NCBI GenBank assembly: GCA_047974765.1
Contig: JBKECP010000031.1
Coordinates: 1-64,000 of the forward strand
DNA from: JBKECP01 sp047974765
GTDB taxonomy: Bacteria > Pseudomonadota > Gammaproteobacteria > Pseudomonadales > Halieaceae
Reading direction: 5' to 3'
Length of the DNA: 64,000 nucleotides
Translations under genes and position numbers: made by a program
Notes under the pieces: model-generated
The model's database searches: none
What the model was told of the DNA's origin: nothing
Seen by the model: the letters and a program-made list of their open reading frames with translations, nothing else
Part shown: positions 36,493 through 46,123 of the stretch, one piece after another
Position numbering within the stretch: position 1 is the stretch's first letter
How the letters are laid out: each line of letters starts with the position of its first letter

Positions 36493-37863
36493 ATGAGCCT
36501 GTTAAAGTATTCAAAGTACCTGCTCGCACTAAGCCCACTGCTTGTCAACATTACCAATGCACAAGTTATTCAACAGGTTGATACCGACGGCAACGGAGTA
36601 TCATCCTCTAGCTCCAGCTCAGATAAAGCATTTTCCCTGTCACCAGATGGCCAATATGCTGTTTTTGTTACCCGTGGAGATAATATTCATGGAGGAGGCA
36701 CTTCAGGTGACAGCTATATTGTTTTGAAAAATCTTTCTGATGAGAGTATCTCTGTACTGGATACGGGTAGTGAGAACATAGATGTCGGTAGCTTTTCAGC
36801 TGACAGCAGTGTATTGGCTTATCTTGCACTTGATACCGTTTCGTACAGCATAACGGCAAAATTTTATGATATGTCTACCGGCACCACCACCACATTGACA
36901 GATAGCAGTAACAATCCTGTTCTCATTAATAGTGATCGAGGTGTGATAGAACTTAGCAGTGACGGCCGTTATGCCCTGTTCAACACCGACATGGCCTTAA
37001 CAGCAAATGATCTCAATAGTTACTATCCATATTCCGATTACTACCTTTATGACAGACAAAACGATACCTTCCGCTTAGTCACTAAAGGCTATAACGGTTT
37101 GGCCACAGGCTTTGACTACAGCGGAAAAATCGTCTTTGCCAAAGACGGTGACTATCTTGTCTGGTCAACGGAGTCTGATCAGGTTGTCAGTGGTTACCCT
37201 GTCAATTCAGGAGAAACCACTCACTTTGTTATCGAGGCCGCAACCGGCAATGTTATCAATATTATTGAAGGAGGTCCCTACCAGACTGTCCAGAATATCT
37301 CTGATGACGGCTCTATTATATTAATTACAGACCCTTATAACGGCGGCCATGTATTGGTTTATGAAACCCTGACAGGTAATTTACTGGAAACCCTTCCCGT
37401 AACAAATAATATTCACATCGTTAAGCTATCGGGAGACGGCCGCTACGCTTTTTTTGTCTCTTATGACACACTTGCCAGTGAAGATGTCAGTCTCGGCGAT
37501 GACATTTATGTATATGAAATTGGCAGCAACAACCCACCGGCCCTTGTAAGCATTGCAGCAGATGGAACCCAGCTTTTTGCCGGATATTTTGGCAGCACAA
37601 GAGAAGTATATATTGAAGACATTTCAGCTGATGGAAAATCAATTATTTTCTCCGCCTACGGAAGCTATTTTGATCCCGCCGATTACTACACCCATATATT
37701 TTTGGCCAACAACCCGCTATTCAGCAGCCCTGATCCAGTAGATCCAACAAATCCATCAGGTTCAGGCTCAGCCACAGCCATTCCCACTATGCCGTTTATG
37801 GGTTTATTTGCCATATTTGCCATACTGATTGGGGCAGTGCGCTGGCATTATTACAGGCGATAA
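36493..37863 (+). CDS. Secreted beta-propeller protein with IPTL-type C-terminal anchor
   Basis: The 456-residue protein has a signal peptide (to about residue 23) and a low-complexity serine run. Repeated TolB/WD-like blades with the motif (S)xDGRYAxF follow (FSLSPDGQYAVFV, IELSSDGRYALFN, KLSGDGRYAFFV). The tail is a linker, IPTMPFMGLFAIFAILIGAV and WHYYRR: motif, hydrophobic helix and basic end. That tripartite end resembles IPTL-CTERM sorting signals cut by exosortase-type enzymes. The gene is AT-rich compared with psd. Function unknown. Confidence 0.8.
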   Translation: MSLLKYSKYLLALSPLLVNITNAQVIQQVDTDGNGVSSSSSSSDKAFSLSPDGQYAVFVTRGDNIHGGGTSGDSYIVLKNLSDESISVLDTGSENIDVGSFSADSSVLAYLALDTVSYSITAKFYDMSTGTTTTLTDSSNNPVLINSDRGVIELSSDGRYALFNTDMALTANDLNSYYPYSDYYLYDRQNDTFRLVTKGYNGLATGFDYSGKIVFAKDGDYLVWSTESDQVVSGYPVNSGETTHFVIEAATGNVINIIEGGPYQTVQNISDDGSIILITDPYNGGHVLVYETLTGNLLETLPVTNNIHIVKLSGDGRYAFFVSYDTLASEDVSLGDDIYVYEIGSNNPPALVSIAADGTQLFAGYFGSTREVYIEDISADGKSIIFSAYGSYFDPADYYTHIFLANNPLFSSPDPVDPTNPSGSGSATAIPTMPFMGLFAIFAILIGAVRWHYYRR

Positions 37864-37891
37864 GACAAAATATCCGCCTCTGTTACCTGTC

Positions 37892-37915
37892 GGCGGGAAA
37901 ACCATCTTTCCCGCC
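37892..37915 (+). terminator. 9-bp perfect stem-loop after the propeller gene
   Basis: GGCGGGAAA, six-base loop, TTTCCCGCC, 28 bases past the stop. It separates the propeller gene from the sulfatase-like gene. No U tract is seen. Confidence 0.55.
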
Positions 37916-37935
37916 AAACCCAGGCCTGCGACCCT

Positions 37936-39708
37936 ATGGAAAAAGCCAAAAAGCCCATAAGCGGACACATAAAATATTTCTCCATCGGCCCTGACAGCCT
38001 TGTTTTTGGCTGGCTGCTTATTCTTTCTTTCCTTGTTTACAAAAAATTACAGTTTGTCGATACCGTGACAGGAAAATTTGCCGGCTGTTCAAATTGTTTT
38101 GAGCTGGCAACATTGGAGCAGGATGCATCATATTTATCTGCCGTCGTTATTATTTTCACCTTATCGGCCTGGCTTGGCCTTTATTATTTAAAGGTGGCTT
38201 TACGGCTACTGGCCATGACGCTGACTCTCGTTTATATAGCAGACATTTATGTCATGCTGAATTTTTTCAATCGACTTCACTTTGAAGATATTACCCGCTA
38301 TTTCAATATCAAGTCTTTTTTGTCAGCCACAAACAATCAGGGCTTTCTGTTTTGCAGTTTTGCACTGTTTTTATTTATCAGCCTTCTTATTGTTTTTGAC
38401 AGACGAAGCTACAGAAACAAAAATAAAGCAGGCTTATTAATACTATCAATAGCTCTAATTATTTTTTCTTTATTACCAAACACGCAAACGCACATTGATA
38501 ATTTTTTATTAAAAAACGTATTGGCTGCCAACCAGAGTAATGGTGAATACACACCTTACTCCAGTAAATTTTCAGAAAAAATCATCAACCAATACGGAGA
38601 ACAGGAATTATTCATCTGCCATAAAAACCAGAAACCAAGACAAGCTAATATTATTTTATTAATTGTTGAATCTTTATCCCCATACCAGAGCCAATGGATA
38701 AGCGGACTCAACAACTGGACACCGGAGTTTGACAAAATCATAAAAGAAGGTCGCTATTACAGGAATTTTTTTGGTAACCACTACAACAGCGAACTGGCAC
38801 GCACTGCCTTATTTACCGGGGAAATCCCTATCTCTCCTGTTAAAAATCCACGGCAGGGACTGCGCATTATCAACTGGTTCAGCAAAACCCCACGCACCCT
38901 GCCTGACACCTTAAATAAAAATGGTTACCACTCAATTGTGATGAGCGGCGCCGACTTAAGCATTAACCATTTCGACGGGTTCATGAAAAAAGCAGGGTTT
39001 TCTGAAATTAACGATTCACGAGACCCTTATTACAAAGGCCAGCCTAGATTTTCTTTTAACTCAGTTAGTGATGATATTTTATATGAAAATTTTTTAATTA
39101 AAAAAAACGACTGGCCTTCACCATATTTTGCAAGCATTCTTACTGTCAGCTCTCACGAACCCTTTACCGACCCAAAAACCGGAAAAAAAGGTGTCGACAA
39201 AGTTATACAATATGCTGACCAGGCGATGGGGAAATTTTATAAAAAATTGAAAGAAAGCGGTTTTTTTAATAACGGTATATTAATAATCACCTCCGATCAC
39301 CGCTCCATGACACCGATATATAAAAAAGAGCAAAAACTGCTTGGGCTGACTGCACCGGCAAAACTTCCGTTCCTGGTTGTCGGGAAGGGATTTGAAGGTG
39401 AGTCAAATGTTTTCTCACAACAAGCAGACTTACTGCAAAGCATTCAATCCTATATCTCACCGGAATATTGTCTGAGCAAAGGCCGCGGGCAAATCCTGAA
39501 CACCCCGCCAGTACCAACGGAGTGTGCCTATCATGTGCAAGGCGGATTTCGAGATCGAATCAGTGTATTTTGTAATGAAGGCCATCATATGGGCGTTGTT
39601 AAACTCGCAGGCGACAATACAAAAGTAATCGACGGCCATGTTCCTGAGAAAGCCATAGAAAACATTCACTTATGGCGGATTCGGGAGGCAAAAAGGCAGC
39701 GGCAATAG
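37936..39708 (+). CDS. LTA-synthase/sulfatase-family membrane enzyme
   Basis: The 590-residue protein has about five hydrophobic segments in the first 190 residues, then an extracytoplasmic alkaline-phosphatase-fold domain. ILLIVESLSPYQSQW supplies the metal Glu, NHYNSELARTALFTGE the putative catalytic Thr/Ser region, TLPDTLNKNGYHSIVMSGADL follows, and TSDHRSM carries D and H. This is the LTA-synthase-like branch of the sulfatase superfamily; members transfer glycerophosphate or phosphoethanolamine to glycans or lipids. The donor and target are unknown here. The gene is AT-rich, suggesting transfer, and lies beside surface-protein and glycosylation genes. Confidence 0.82.
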   Translation: MEKAKKPISGHIKYFSIGPDSLVFGWLLILSFLVYKKLQFVDTVTGKFAGCSNCFELATLEQDASYLSAVVIIFTLSAWLGLYYLKVALRLLAMTLTLVYIADIYVMLNFFNRLHFEDITRYFNIKSFLSATNNQGFLFCSFALFLFISLLIVFDRRSYRNKNKAGLLILSIALIIFSLLPNTQTHIDNFLLKNVLAANQSNGEYTPYSSKFSEKIINQYGEQELFICHKNQKPRQANIILLIVESLSPYQSQWISGLNNWTPEFDKIIKEGRYYRNFFGNHYNSELARTALFTGEIPISPVKNPRQGLRIINWFSKTPRTLPDTLNKNGYHSIVMSGADLSINHFDGFMKKAGFSEINDSRDPYYKGQPRFSFNSVSDDILYENFLIKKNDWPSPYFASILTVSSHEPFTDPKTGKKGVDKVIQYADQAMGKFYKKLKESGFFNNGILIITSDHRSMTPIYKKEQKLLGLTAPAKLPFLVVGKGFEGESNVFSQQADLLQSIQSYISPEYCLSKGRGQILNTPPVPTECAYHVQGGFRDRISVFCNEGHHMGVVKLAGDNTKVIDGHVPEKAIENIHLWRIREAKRQRQ

Positions 39709-39771
39709 TAATCATTATCGATTTAAACCAACAATAAGACTTCATTAACACACGGGATAAACACCAACTGT

Positions 39772-40751
39772 ATGTTGTACAGAGGATTAAGTATTGCCCT
39801 GGCCATTCCCTGCTTCAACGAGGAAAAGGCCATCGCCAAAGTCATTCAGGACTTTCGCACGTCCATGCCGGAACTGGCCATCCACGTCTTCGACAATGCC
39901 TCCACCGACCGCAGCGCCGGCCTGGCCCGGGCCTCTGGCGCCCGTGTGGTTTCGGTGCCCTTACCCGGCAAGGGCAATGTGGTGCGGCGCATGTTCGCCG
40001 ATGTCGATGCGGATGTGACCGTGATGGTCGACGGCGATGCCACCTACGAAGCGGCGGCCGTTCGCCGGCTGATCGATACACTGATCGACCAGGGCCTGGA
40101 CATGGTGGTCGGCTGCCGCCAGGTGAGCGATGCCGACGCCGCACAGGCCTACCGGCCAGGCCACCGTTTCGGCAACCGCCTGCTGACGGCCACCGTCAAG
40201 CACATCTTCGGCGGCCAGTTCCGCGATATGCTGTCGGGCTGTCGTGCTATCGGGCCTTCAGCCGTCGCTATGTGAACAGCTTTCCGGCCCTGTCCCGCGG
40301 TTTTGAAATCGAAACCGAACTGACCATTCACGCTCTTGAACTGCGCATGCCCGTGGCCGATGTAGACACCGCCTACGGCGCGCGCCCGGCGGGCTCCAAG
40401 AGCAAACTGGCCACCTGGCGCGATGGACTGCGCATCCTGAAGAACATCGTCCGCCTCTATATCGCCGAGCGACCGCTGGCCTTTTATTCCCTGTGCGCCG
40501 CCCTGATCGCCCTCGCGGCCGTTGGCATTTCGATTCCACTGCTGCTGGAATACAGCCACACGGGCCTGGTGTCCCGTTTCCCGACCGCCATTCTGGCGGC
40601 TTCGATGATGGTCTGCGCGCTGGTGTCACTGGCCTGCGGCCTGATTCCGGATAACGTTGCCCGCGGCCGGCACGAGGCCCGGCGCCTGGCCTATCTGGCC
40701 ACCACCCATCCGACTTTTATGCACAGTCGCGCATACGATGACAGACTCTGA
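39772..40751 (+). pseudogene. GtrB-like polyprenyl-phosphate glycosyltransferase (GT2), frameshifted
   Basis: The first frame has the GT2 domain (LAIPCFNEEKAIAKVIQDF, FDNASTDRS, VMVDGDATYEA, RDMLSGCR) and then stops. The remaining part (YRAFSRRYVNSFPALSRGF, EIETELTIHALE) continues in another frame and ends with two membrane helices and a short tail. The break coincides with an imperfect 8-bp tandem repeat GTCGGGCT GTCGTGCT; removing one unit restores LSGYRAFSRR, the family sequence. The ancestral protein would transfer a sugar to undecaprenyl phosphate. GC-rich unlike the gene upstream. Could be a sequencing error. Confidence 0.85.
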
Positions 40752-41160
40752 TAAGCAGATAAAAGGCCTGCATCGCATTCTGCTGTTTGCGCTGGCCGGA
40801 GTCATCGGCTTTGCTGTCGACGTCACCCTGCTCTATGCCAGTAAAGCCCTGCTGGGGCTTTACGGCGGGCGTTTGCTGTCTTTTAGTGGCGCGGTCCTGA
40901 CCACCTGGCTGTTCAATCGCTCACTCACCTTTGCCGACCGCCGCTCCGGCCATTCCCCGGGGCGGGAGTTCGGCAGCTATTTTGCCCTGATGATTATTGG
41001 CGGAGCCGTCAATTACGGTGTTTATGCCCTGCTGGTCTCGGCAACACTGACAGCCGGGCCCATCGAGCCGGCATGGGCGGTAGCGGCTGGCAGCCTGGCA
41101 GGTATGGGTGTCAACCTGCTGAGTTCACGCTACCTGCTGTTTCGCTTCAGAGTGGACTGA
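40738..41160 (+). CDS. GtrA-family membrane protein (putative polyprenyl-sugar flippase)
   Basis: The 140-residue protein has four hydrophobic segments and the GtrA pattern: LLFALAGVIGFAVDVTLLYA, LSFSGAVLTTWLFNRSLTF, GGAVNYGVYALLV and GMGVNLLSSRYLLFRF. GtrA proteins are thought to flip undecaprenyl-phosphate-linked sugars for modification of O-antigen or teichoic acid. The start overlaps the end of the GT2 gene by 14 bases. It is the only intact member of the three-gene cassette. Confidence 0.88.
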   Translation: MTDSDKQIKGLHRILLFALAGVIGFAVDVTLLYASKALLGLYGGRLLSFSGAVLTTWLFNRSLTFADRRSGHSPGREFGSYFALMIIGGAVNYGVYALLVSATLTAGPIEPAWAVAAGSLAGMGVNLLSSRYLLFRFRVD

Positions 41161-41193
41161 CGGCATTGAACAAGCCATCGCACAGGCCACACC

Positions 41194-42902
41194 ATGTACA
41201 CTGATCTCACCCTGGGCGCAGTGTCCCTCGCGCTGTTACTGCTGCACTGCGCCCTGCTGGGGATGCCACTGCTGCCCCGGCATCGGGGTACTGGCACCAA
41301 TTCGCCAACAACTGACGCACTCGATCGCTATCTGGTCCTGTTTCTGGCTAGCAGCCTCGGGCTGGTACTGAATATCCTTGTGCTGATGCTGCTGTGCTGG
41401 CGGCTGTTGCCCTGTACTACTGGCGGCGTGGCAAGCTCAACACAGGCACGCTGCTGGCCGGCTGGAACCGCTGGGACAGCCTGCTGCTCAGCGCCTTGCT
41501 GGGCACCGTTCTGGTACAGACCCTGCACGCACCGGGTCACTGGGACGACAGTATGTACCAGCTGCCGCTGGCCCGCAGTTATATCGAGCAGGGCGGGCTC
41601 GGCCTGAATGAATTCCTGCGCTTTCCCCTCCTCCCCCAGAACGGCAACCTGCTGTTGGCCCTCGGCCTGCTCGGCGCCTCCCGCCAGCACACGGGCGCGC
41701 TGCTGACCGGCCTGATCGCCTGCTACTTGCTCTACCGCCTGGGCCCGGTCAGAAGCACGCTCGGCTATGCCTATATCGACAACCTCCTGGCCCTGTTCTG
41801 CTGGGCTGCGATGCTGGCCCTCAACAGCGCGCCCTCGCGGTAGGTCGACGGCTGGCTGTTGCTCGCCGGCGCCCTGGCCGGAGCCGCTGCCGGCAGCAAG
41901 TTTTTTGGCGCCGTTTTCGCCGTGCTGTTTGCCCTGACTGTGGTTGTGCACTACCGCAGTCTGCGTGCTCTGCTGCTGTATGGCTGTGCCTGTGCCGCCA
42001 CCGGTATCTGGTGGTATGGCCGCAGCTACCTGCTCAGCGGTGACCCAGTACACCCCTTCGGCGGGCAGTGGTTTGGCTATTTTCTGTGGGATGCAAGGGA
42101 TATGGCCGCACAGGCTGGCGAGCAGGCTGCTTACGGCGTAAGCGCCGGCAGCTTCAACCTGATTGCGGCATTGCAAGAGCCCAAGGCAGACTATTTTATT
42201 GTCGGCCTCGCCACGCTGCTGATGCCCGGTGTCAGCAAGTCACTACAGGGCATGCGGCTGATTTTCATCGCCTACCTGCTGTTCTGGTTTGTGGCCACCC
42301 AGATCAACCGCTACCTGGCACCGCTCTACGGCGTGGGGGCTTTTCTGGCCGCCTTTTTCATTCACTGGCTGTGCTGGCGCGATCCGCTCAAGGCCTGTCT
42401 GCAGGCACGAATGCCGCGCTTTATCGCTGGTGCCAGTGTCCTTATGGCGCTGGTCTGCCTTGAAAGTATCTACTCCAGGGCCTTCACCAAAGCCGACCTG
42501 GACCAGGCAGCCTGGGCGAACGCACTGGCCGAACAGCCCGGCTATCAGCTATTTACTCACGCTGGCGAAATCAGCCAGGGCAAGGACACAAGACTGCTGC
42601 AAATCGGCTTTGAAAACGCCATTTACTACTTCCCCGGACAGGTTATCGGTGACTGGTTCGGCCCGGGCCGTTACCGGCAATTTCTGAGCTGCCCCCGGCT
42701 CGACTGCCCGCTGCTGCCACCGGCAGAACTGGCGGCACGGATGCAAGGCTATAACGCCAGCCTGCTGGCTCTGCCCAAAACCGGCTTCCTCCAATGGGAC
42801 CGGATCACTTACCGGCAACATTTTGAGGTTTTGGCCGAGGATCAATTTGGCTATCTGCTACGCCCTGTAACCAATGCTGCCAGCCATGCCGGGAACCGCT
42901 GA
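41194..42902 (+). pseudogene. GtrC-like GT-C membrane glycosyltransferase, frameshift plus amber stop
   Basis: The pieces together would encode about 565 residues with many membrane helices. The first frame (MYTDLTLGAVSLALLLLHC) passes into a second frame near 41385 (LAAVALYYWRRGKLN). That frame carries HAPGHWDDSMYQLPLARSYI, whose acidic pair after a helix is typical of GT-C transferases. At 41841 the same frame meets TAG, then continues VDGWLLLAGALAGAAAGSKF to 42902. The likely ancestral role is transfer of the flipped sugar to an extracytoplasmic acceptor. Two independent lesions make sequencing error less likely. Confidence 0.75.
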
Positions 42903-42936
42903 GGCAACCCCCGCATCTGCCCGCCTTGGCCCCCGC

Positions 42937-44373
42937 TCAGAGATTCTCCTCGGCAAAAGCCGCCAGCCGTGAGCGCACGATACCGTTGACATGCATGATG
43001 CCCGCGTGGGCATAGCCCTTGCTCTTTTCCACCAGGTAGGTAAGGCCGGAGGTGAGCGGCGAGATGTACTTGTTGTCGATCTGGGCGAGGTTGCCCAGCA
43101 CCACGATTTTGGAGTCCGCACCCACCCGGCTGATGACGCTTTTGAGCTGGAACTGGGTCAGCCCCTGGCTCTCGTCGATAATGATGTAGGCATTGTTGAA
43201 TGAGCGACCGCGCATGAAGTTGAGCGATTTGAACTGGATATTGGCCCGCTCCTTCACATAGTCGATACTGCCATTACAGGACTCGTCAGCACCGTGAAGA
43301 ATTTCCAGGTTGTCGTCGAAGGCGGCCAGCCAGGGCGCCATTTTTTCTTCCTCGGTACCGGGCAGAAAGCCGATATCCTCGGCAATCGGCGGCGTTGAGC
43401 GAGCCACAATCAGCTTGCTGTAGCGCTTTTGCTCCAGAATGGCGTGCAGACCATAGGCCAGCGCCAGCAGGGTTTTGCCAGAGCCGGCAGGGCCAGTCAT
43501 CACCGTCATATCAACGTTATCGTCCGCCAGCAGAGCCATCGCCATGGCCTGCTCCAGATTGCGCGGTGCCAGCCCCCAGAAGCGGCGGTGCATGAGATTG
43601 TCGCGGCTGTCGCAGCGCAGATAGACATAATCGCTGTCGATGCGTTTGACGAAGGCCATAAAATCGTTGTCGTCGAATAAAAACATGTTCGGGTAGGCCT
43701 GGGGCAGAGACTTGCGCGACACCCGGTGCAGGGTGCAGTCGCCCTCACGCAGCGTATCCACCTCGGCAATACCCGACCAGAAATCCCCCTCCAGATGCTC
43801 ATAGCCTCTGGCCAGCAGGTCGATATCATCCAGCACCCGGTCGCGACGGTAGTCCTCAACCTGCAGCAGGCCGGAACCCTTGGCCTTGATCCGCATGTTG
43901 ATGTCCTTGGTCACCAGGCAGACAAAAGCCTGTGGCTGCTCGGCCTGCAGGCGCAAAGCCACATTGATAATACGGTTGTCATTGGCCTGATCCTGGGTCA
44001 CATCGAGGAAAGGAAGCTCATTGTTGTCATTGAGCAGCTGATCGGGATAGATCGCCAGTGTACCCAGCGGGCCTTCGATCTGGCTGCCAGGCACATCCAC
44101 TCCCGTCTGAATTTGTTGGGGTGAGGCCTTGTCGACCACCTTGTCGATCATCTGGATGGCAATACGCGCCTCCCGGCTGACACTCTTGTCACGGCGGTCC
44201 TTGATGTGATCGAGCTCTTCAAGGACAGTCATGGGAATGACCACATGATGTTCGTTAAAGGCGGCAATAGCCGTTGGATCATGGAGCAGGACATTCGTGT
44301 CCAGAACATAGGTTTTTTTGGCAACGGCTTTCAGCTTTGGTTTTTCTACACGCAGGGTTGATCCTGAGTCCAT
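42937..44373 (-). CDS. PhoH-family PIN-ATPase
   Basis: The 478-residue protein has an N-terminal PIN domain (KTYVLDTNVLLHDP, LDHIKDRRDKS, LVTKDINMRIKA; about 20-160) and a C-terminal PhoH ATPase with Walker A TGPAGSGKTLLALA at about 292 and Walker B AYIIIDESQGLT. This is the long PhoH2/YlaK architecture, linked to RNA binding and unwinding plus cleavage. Transcribed alone toward the glycosylation cassette. Length is normal. Confidence 0.93.
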   Translation of the reverse strand: MDSGSTLRVEKPKLKAVAKKTYVLDTNVLLHDPTAIAAFNEHHVVIPMTVLEELDHIKDRRDKSVSREARIAIQMIDKVVDKASPQQIQTGVDVPGSQIEGPLGTLAIYPDQLLNDNNELPFLDVTQDQANDNRIINVALRLQAEQPQAFVCLVTKDINMRIKAKGSGLLQVEDYRRDRVLDDIDLLARGYEHLEGDFWSGIAEVDTLREGDCTLHRVSRKSLPQAYPNMFLFDDNDFMAFVKRIDSDYVYLRCDSRDNLMHRRFWGLAPRNLEQAMAMALLADDNVDMTVMTGPAGSGKTLLALAYGLHAILEQKRYSKLIVARSTPPIAEDIGFLPGTEEEKMAPWLAAFDDNLEILHGADESCNGSIDYVKERANIQFKSLNFMRGRSFNNAYIIIDESQGLTQFQLKSVISRVGADSKIVVLGNLAQIDNKYISPLTSGLTYLVEKSKGYAHAGIMHVNGIVRSRLAAFAEENL

Positions 44374-44789
44374 AGAGACTTCCTCTTGGGGGGTGATCCA
44401 GTTAAGGGCTGTGTTACTGCGGTGCTGTTAAAGATGGAATGATCAGAAGGAGTAACGGAGCAATTTGCACGTATTGTATAAATCAACCGTGTAAATCGAG
44501 CCGACACTCTGTACAAAGCAAAGACTGTATTGAGTAAAAACACGGGGGGGAACCTGGCCAGGCCCAAGCCGCTATGCTGGCCGGGCAAACCACTGGCGAT
44601 ACGTAGGCCAGTCAGTGGTTGCTGTATATTCGCACTGGCAGAAGCCAGAACACAAACCAATGGCATTTCCCCATTTCCGATCATCGCAAGCCGAGTGTCG
44701 AAAGATGATACAGACAACCCGATTATTGGCAGCCAATACCAAAGGTGTCAATCATGAAACGCGATAGTTCGCACAATTTCAGCCACGGG
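44374..44789. other. Intergenic region, no gene recognised
   Basis: This 416-bp gap between phoH and the secreted-subunit operon contains a few open frames on both strands, but none has a ribosome site or a composition I can support. I see no terminator hairpin or recognisable RNA. Confidence 0.5.
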
Positions 44790-45473
44790 TTATGGCACAG
44801 AGGCCGTATAGGTCACTCGCCCATCATAAACACCAGCCAGCGGCACCAACTCGTTGCGATAGCGGTAGCGCCAGTTACCCTGAATATCCACCACCCGACC
44901 ACCGTAGAGCGTACCATTGATATCCACTGAACCGGGTGAACCGGGTGCAGCCCCGGCATTGCTCAATACCGGGGCCGGTAAAGCACTATTGGAGGCAATG
45001 GTTTCTATCTGTTCGTAAGGAATATAACCGCCATTACTACCTGTCAGACCAGAAGCGTTACTAACGCTATAACTGATATTGACCGTACCGGCATTACTGC
45101 GCACATCCACCGTCAGATTACCGTTGGCTGTGGCATTCATCGGCATTGAAGTGCCCAGTGGAATATTTATGGATGCCGCGGTTGCATTGTTACCTGTAGC
45201 CAGACCAGCTCCGGCAGCAACATCAAACTCTACCCGGTCGACAGTACCAACAGCAGATGAACCCACCCGGAAATAGAGAATAGCGGGGATAATCACCCGA
45301 TGTTTCAAGGCCACTTCAACGCCCAGGCCGTTAGCCGGATTATCATCAGTGGCCTGGTCAGCCAGTACACTGCCAACCGACAGCATTAACAGCAGCGCAG
45401 CCCACCCACAGCATATTGATACTGTATACACGTCCGTTACTGCCGGTATAGGAAAAGTTTTGCGCCTGTTCAC
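44790..45473 (-). CDS. Secreted beta-rich subunit, paralogue of the protein encoded two genes upstream
   Basis: The 227-residue protein has a signal peptide around residues 18-38. The mature part contains VALKHRVIIPAILYFRVGS, a TGNN motif and the C-terminal end RVTYTASVP. The same three features occur in the first protein of this operon (HVDLRVIVPELLIFGVG, TGNNQT, RVTYVAAQP), so the two are paralogues. The start is GTG, seven bases after GGGGAGG and overlapping the preceding stop (GTGA), which shows translational coupling. No named family recognised; a pilin-like or adhesin-like subunit handled by the neighbouring PapD-type chaperone is inferred. Confidence 0.75.
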   Translation of the reverse strand: MNRRKTFPIPAVTDVYTVSICCGWAALLLMLSVGSVLADQATDDNPANGLGVEVALKHRVIIPAILYFRVGSSAVGTVDRVEFDVAAGAGLATGNNATAASINIPLGTSMPMNATANGNLTVDVRSNAGTVNISYSVSNASGLTGSNGGYIPYEQIETIASNSALPAPVLSNAGAAPGSPGSVDINGTLYGGRVVDIQGNWRYRYRNELVPLAGVYDGRVTYTASVP

Positions 45474-46099
45474 CAGGTCGCCTCCCCAATGATTCGCACT
45501 GTACCTTCGTAAGTACCGGCAGGAATCAGTTGGTCATTGGCAAAACGAAACTGGTAGGCATTGGCATGACGGTGCTCAAACTGATCTGACGCTGGATCAA
45601 TATCAATCTGGGTCTGAAATACCTGACTGGCTGAAGCATCGTATTGCAATACAGTATTGAGTGTATCGCTGTCACGGGCGAGCCAGTTGATATGGGTAAA
45701 GCTGAAGCTATTGGAACCACAGGTGGCAGCCGTAATACACACCATGGGCGAACTGGAATCATAGCGAAACACCCCCGTTAGCGGCGTTCTGCTGGCATCC
45801 CGGGCATTGGCTACCGTCACAATTCTGACAGTATAGGCACCGTCACCTCCGCCAATAGCGTTGGTGCTAACAGTATAAGGGTCGGCAGTCACACCCGGCA
45901 GGCTACCCATGGATGCAGGTATACCCGCTTCATAGATGACCGTATCAACAGACGATGTAAAGGAACCCACTCTTATCCGATGCCAGCGGGTTGAGCCGGT
46001 CATAATCTCGGCGCTGGCCACGACAATCTGTCCCGTCAGCAGAACAAAAACAAAAGTACGGAGATTTTTTTTTGTATTACTGCGTTTTATTGTCGTCAT
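45470..46099 (-). CDS. Secreted subunit of the chaperone-linked operon
   Basis: The 209-residue protein has a signal peptide (RTFVFVLLTGQIVVASA), a beta-rich mature region with Cys pair MVCITAATCGSNSF, and the end LIPAGTYEGTVRIIGEATW, a terminal beta strand pattern like that of pilins. It is not clearly homologous to the other two subunits. GAGAG precedes the ATG. It lies 24 bp after the chaperone gene and overlaps the next subunit gene. Could be a minor or tip subunit (inference). Confidence 0.75.
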   Translation of the reverse strand: MTTIKRSNTKKNLRTFVFVLLTGQIVVASAEIMTGSTRWHRIRVGSFTSSVDTVIYEAGIPASMGSLPGVTADPYTVSTNAIGGGDGAYTVRIVTVANARDASRTPLTGVFRYDSSSPMVCITAATCGSNSFSFTHINWLARDSDTLNTVLQYDASASQVFQTQIDIDPASDQFEHRHANAYQFRFANDQLIPAGTYEGTVRIIGEATW

Positions 46100-46123
46100 T
46101 GCGCTCTCTCACTGAGCTCCCTG

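Noticed and set aside
41328..42176. Open frame of 282 codons on the minus strand
   Set aside because: Antisense to the GT-C-like pseudogene, whose hydrophobic helices and acidic motif make sense on the plus strand; the antisense product is Gln/Ala-rich with no family.
44530..44757. 75-codon plus-strand frame between phoH and the subunit operon
   Set aside because: No Shine-Dalgarno, no recognisable family, and an overlapping minus-strand frame is equally open.
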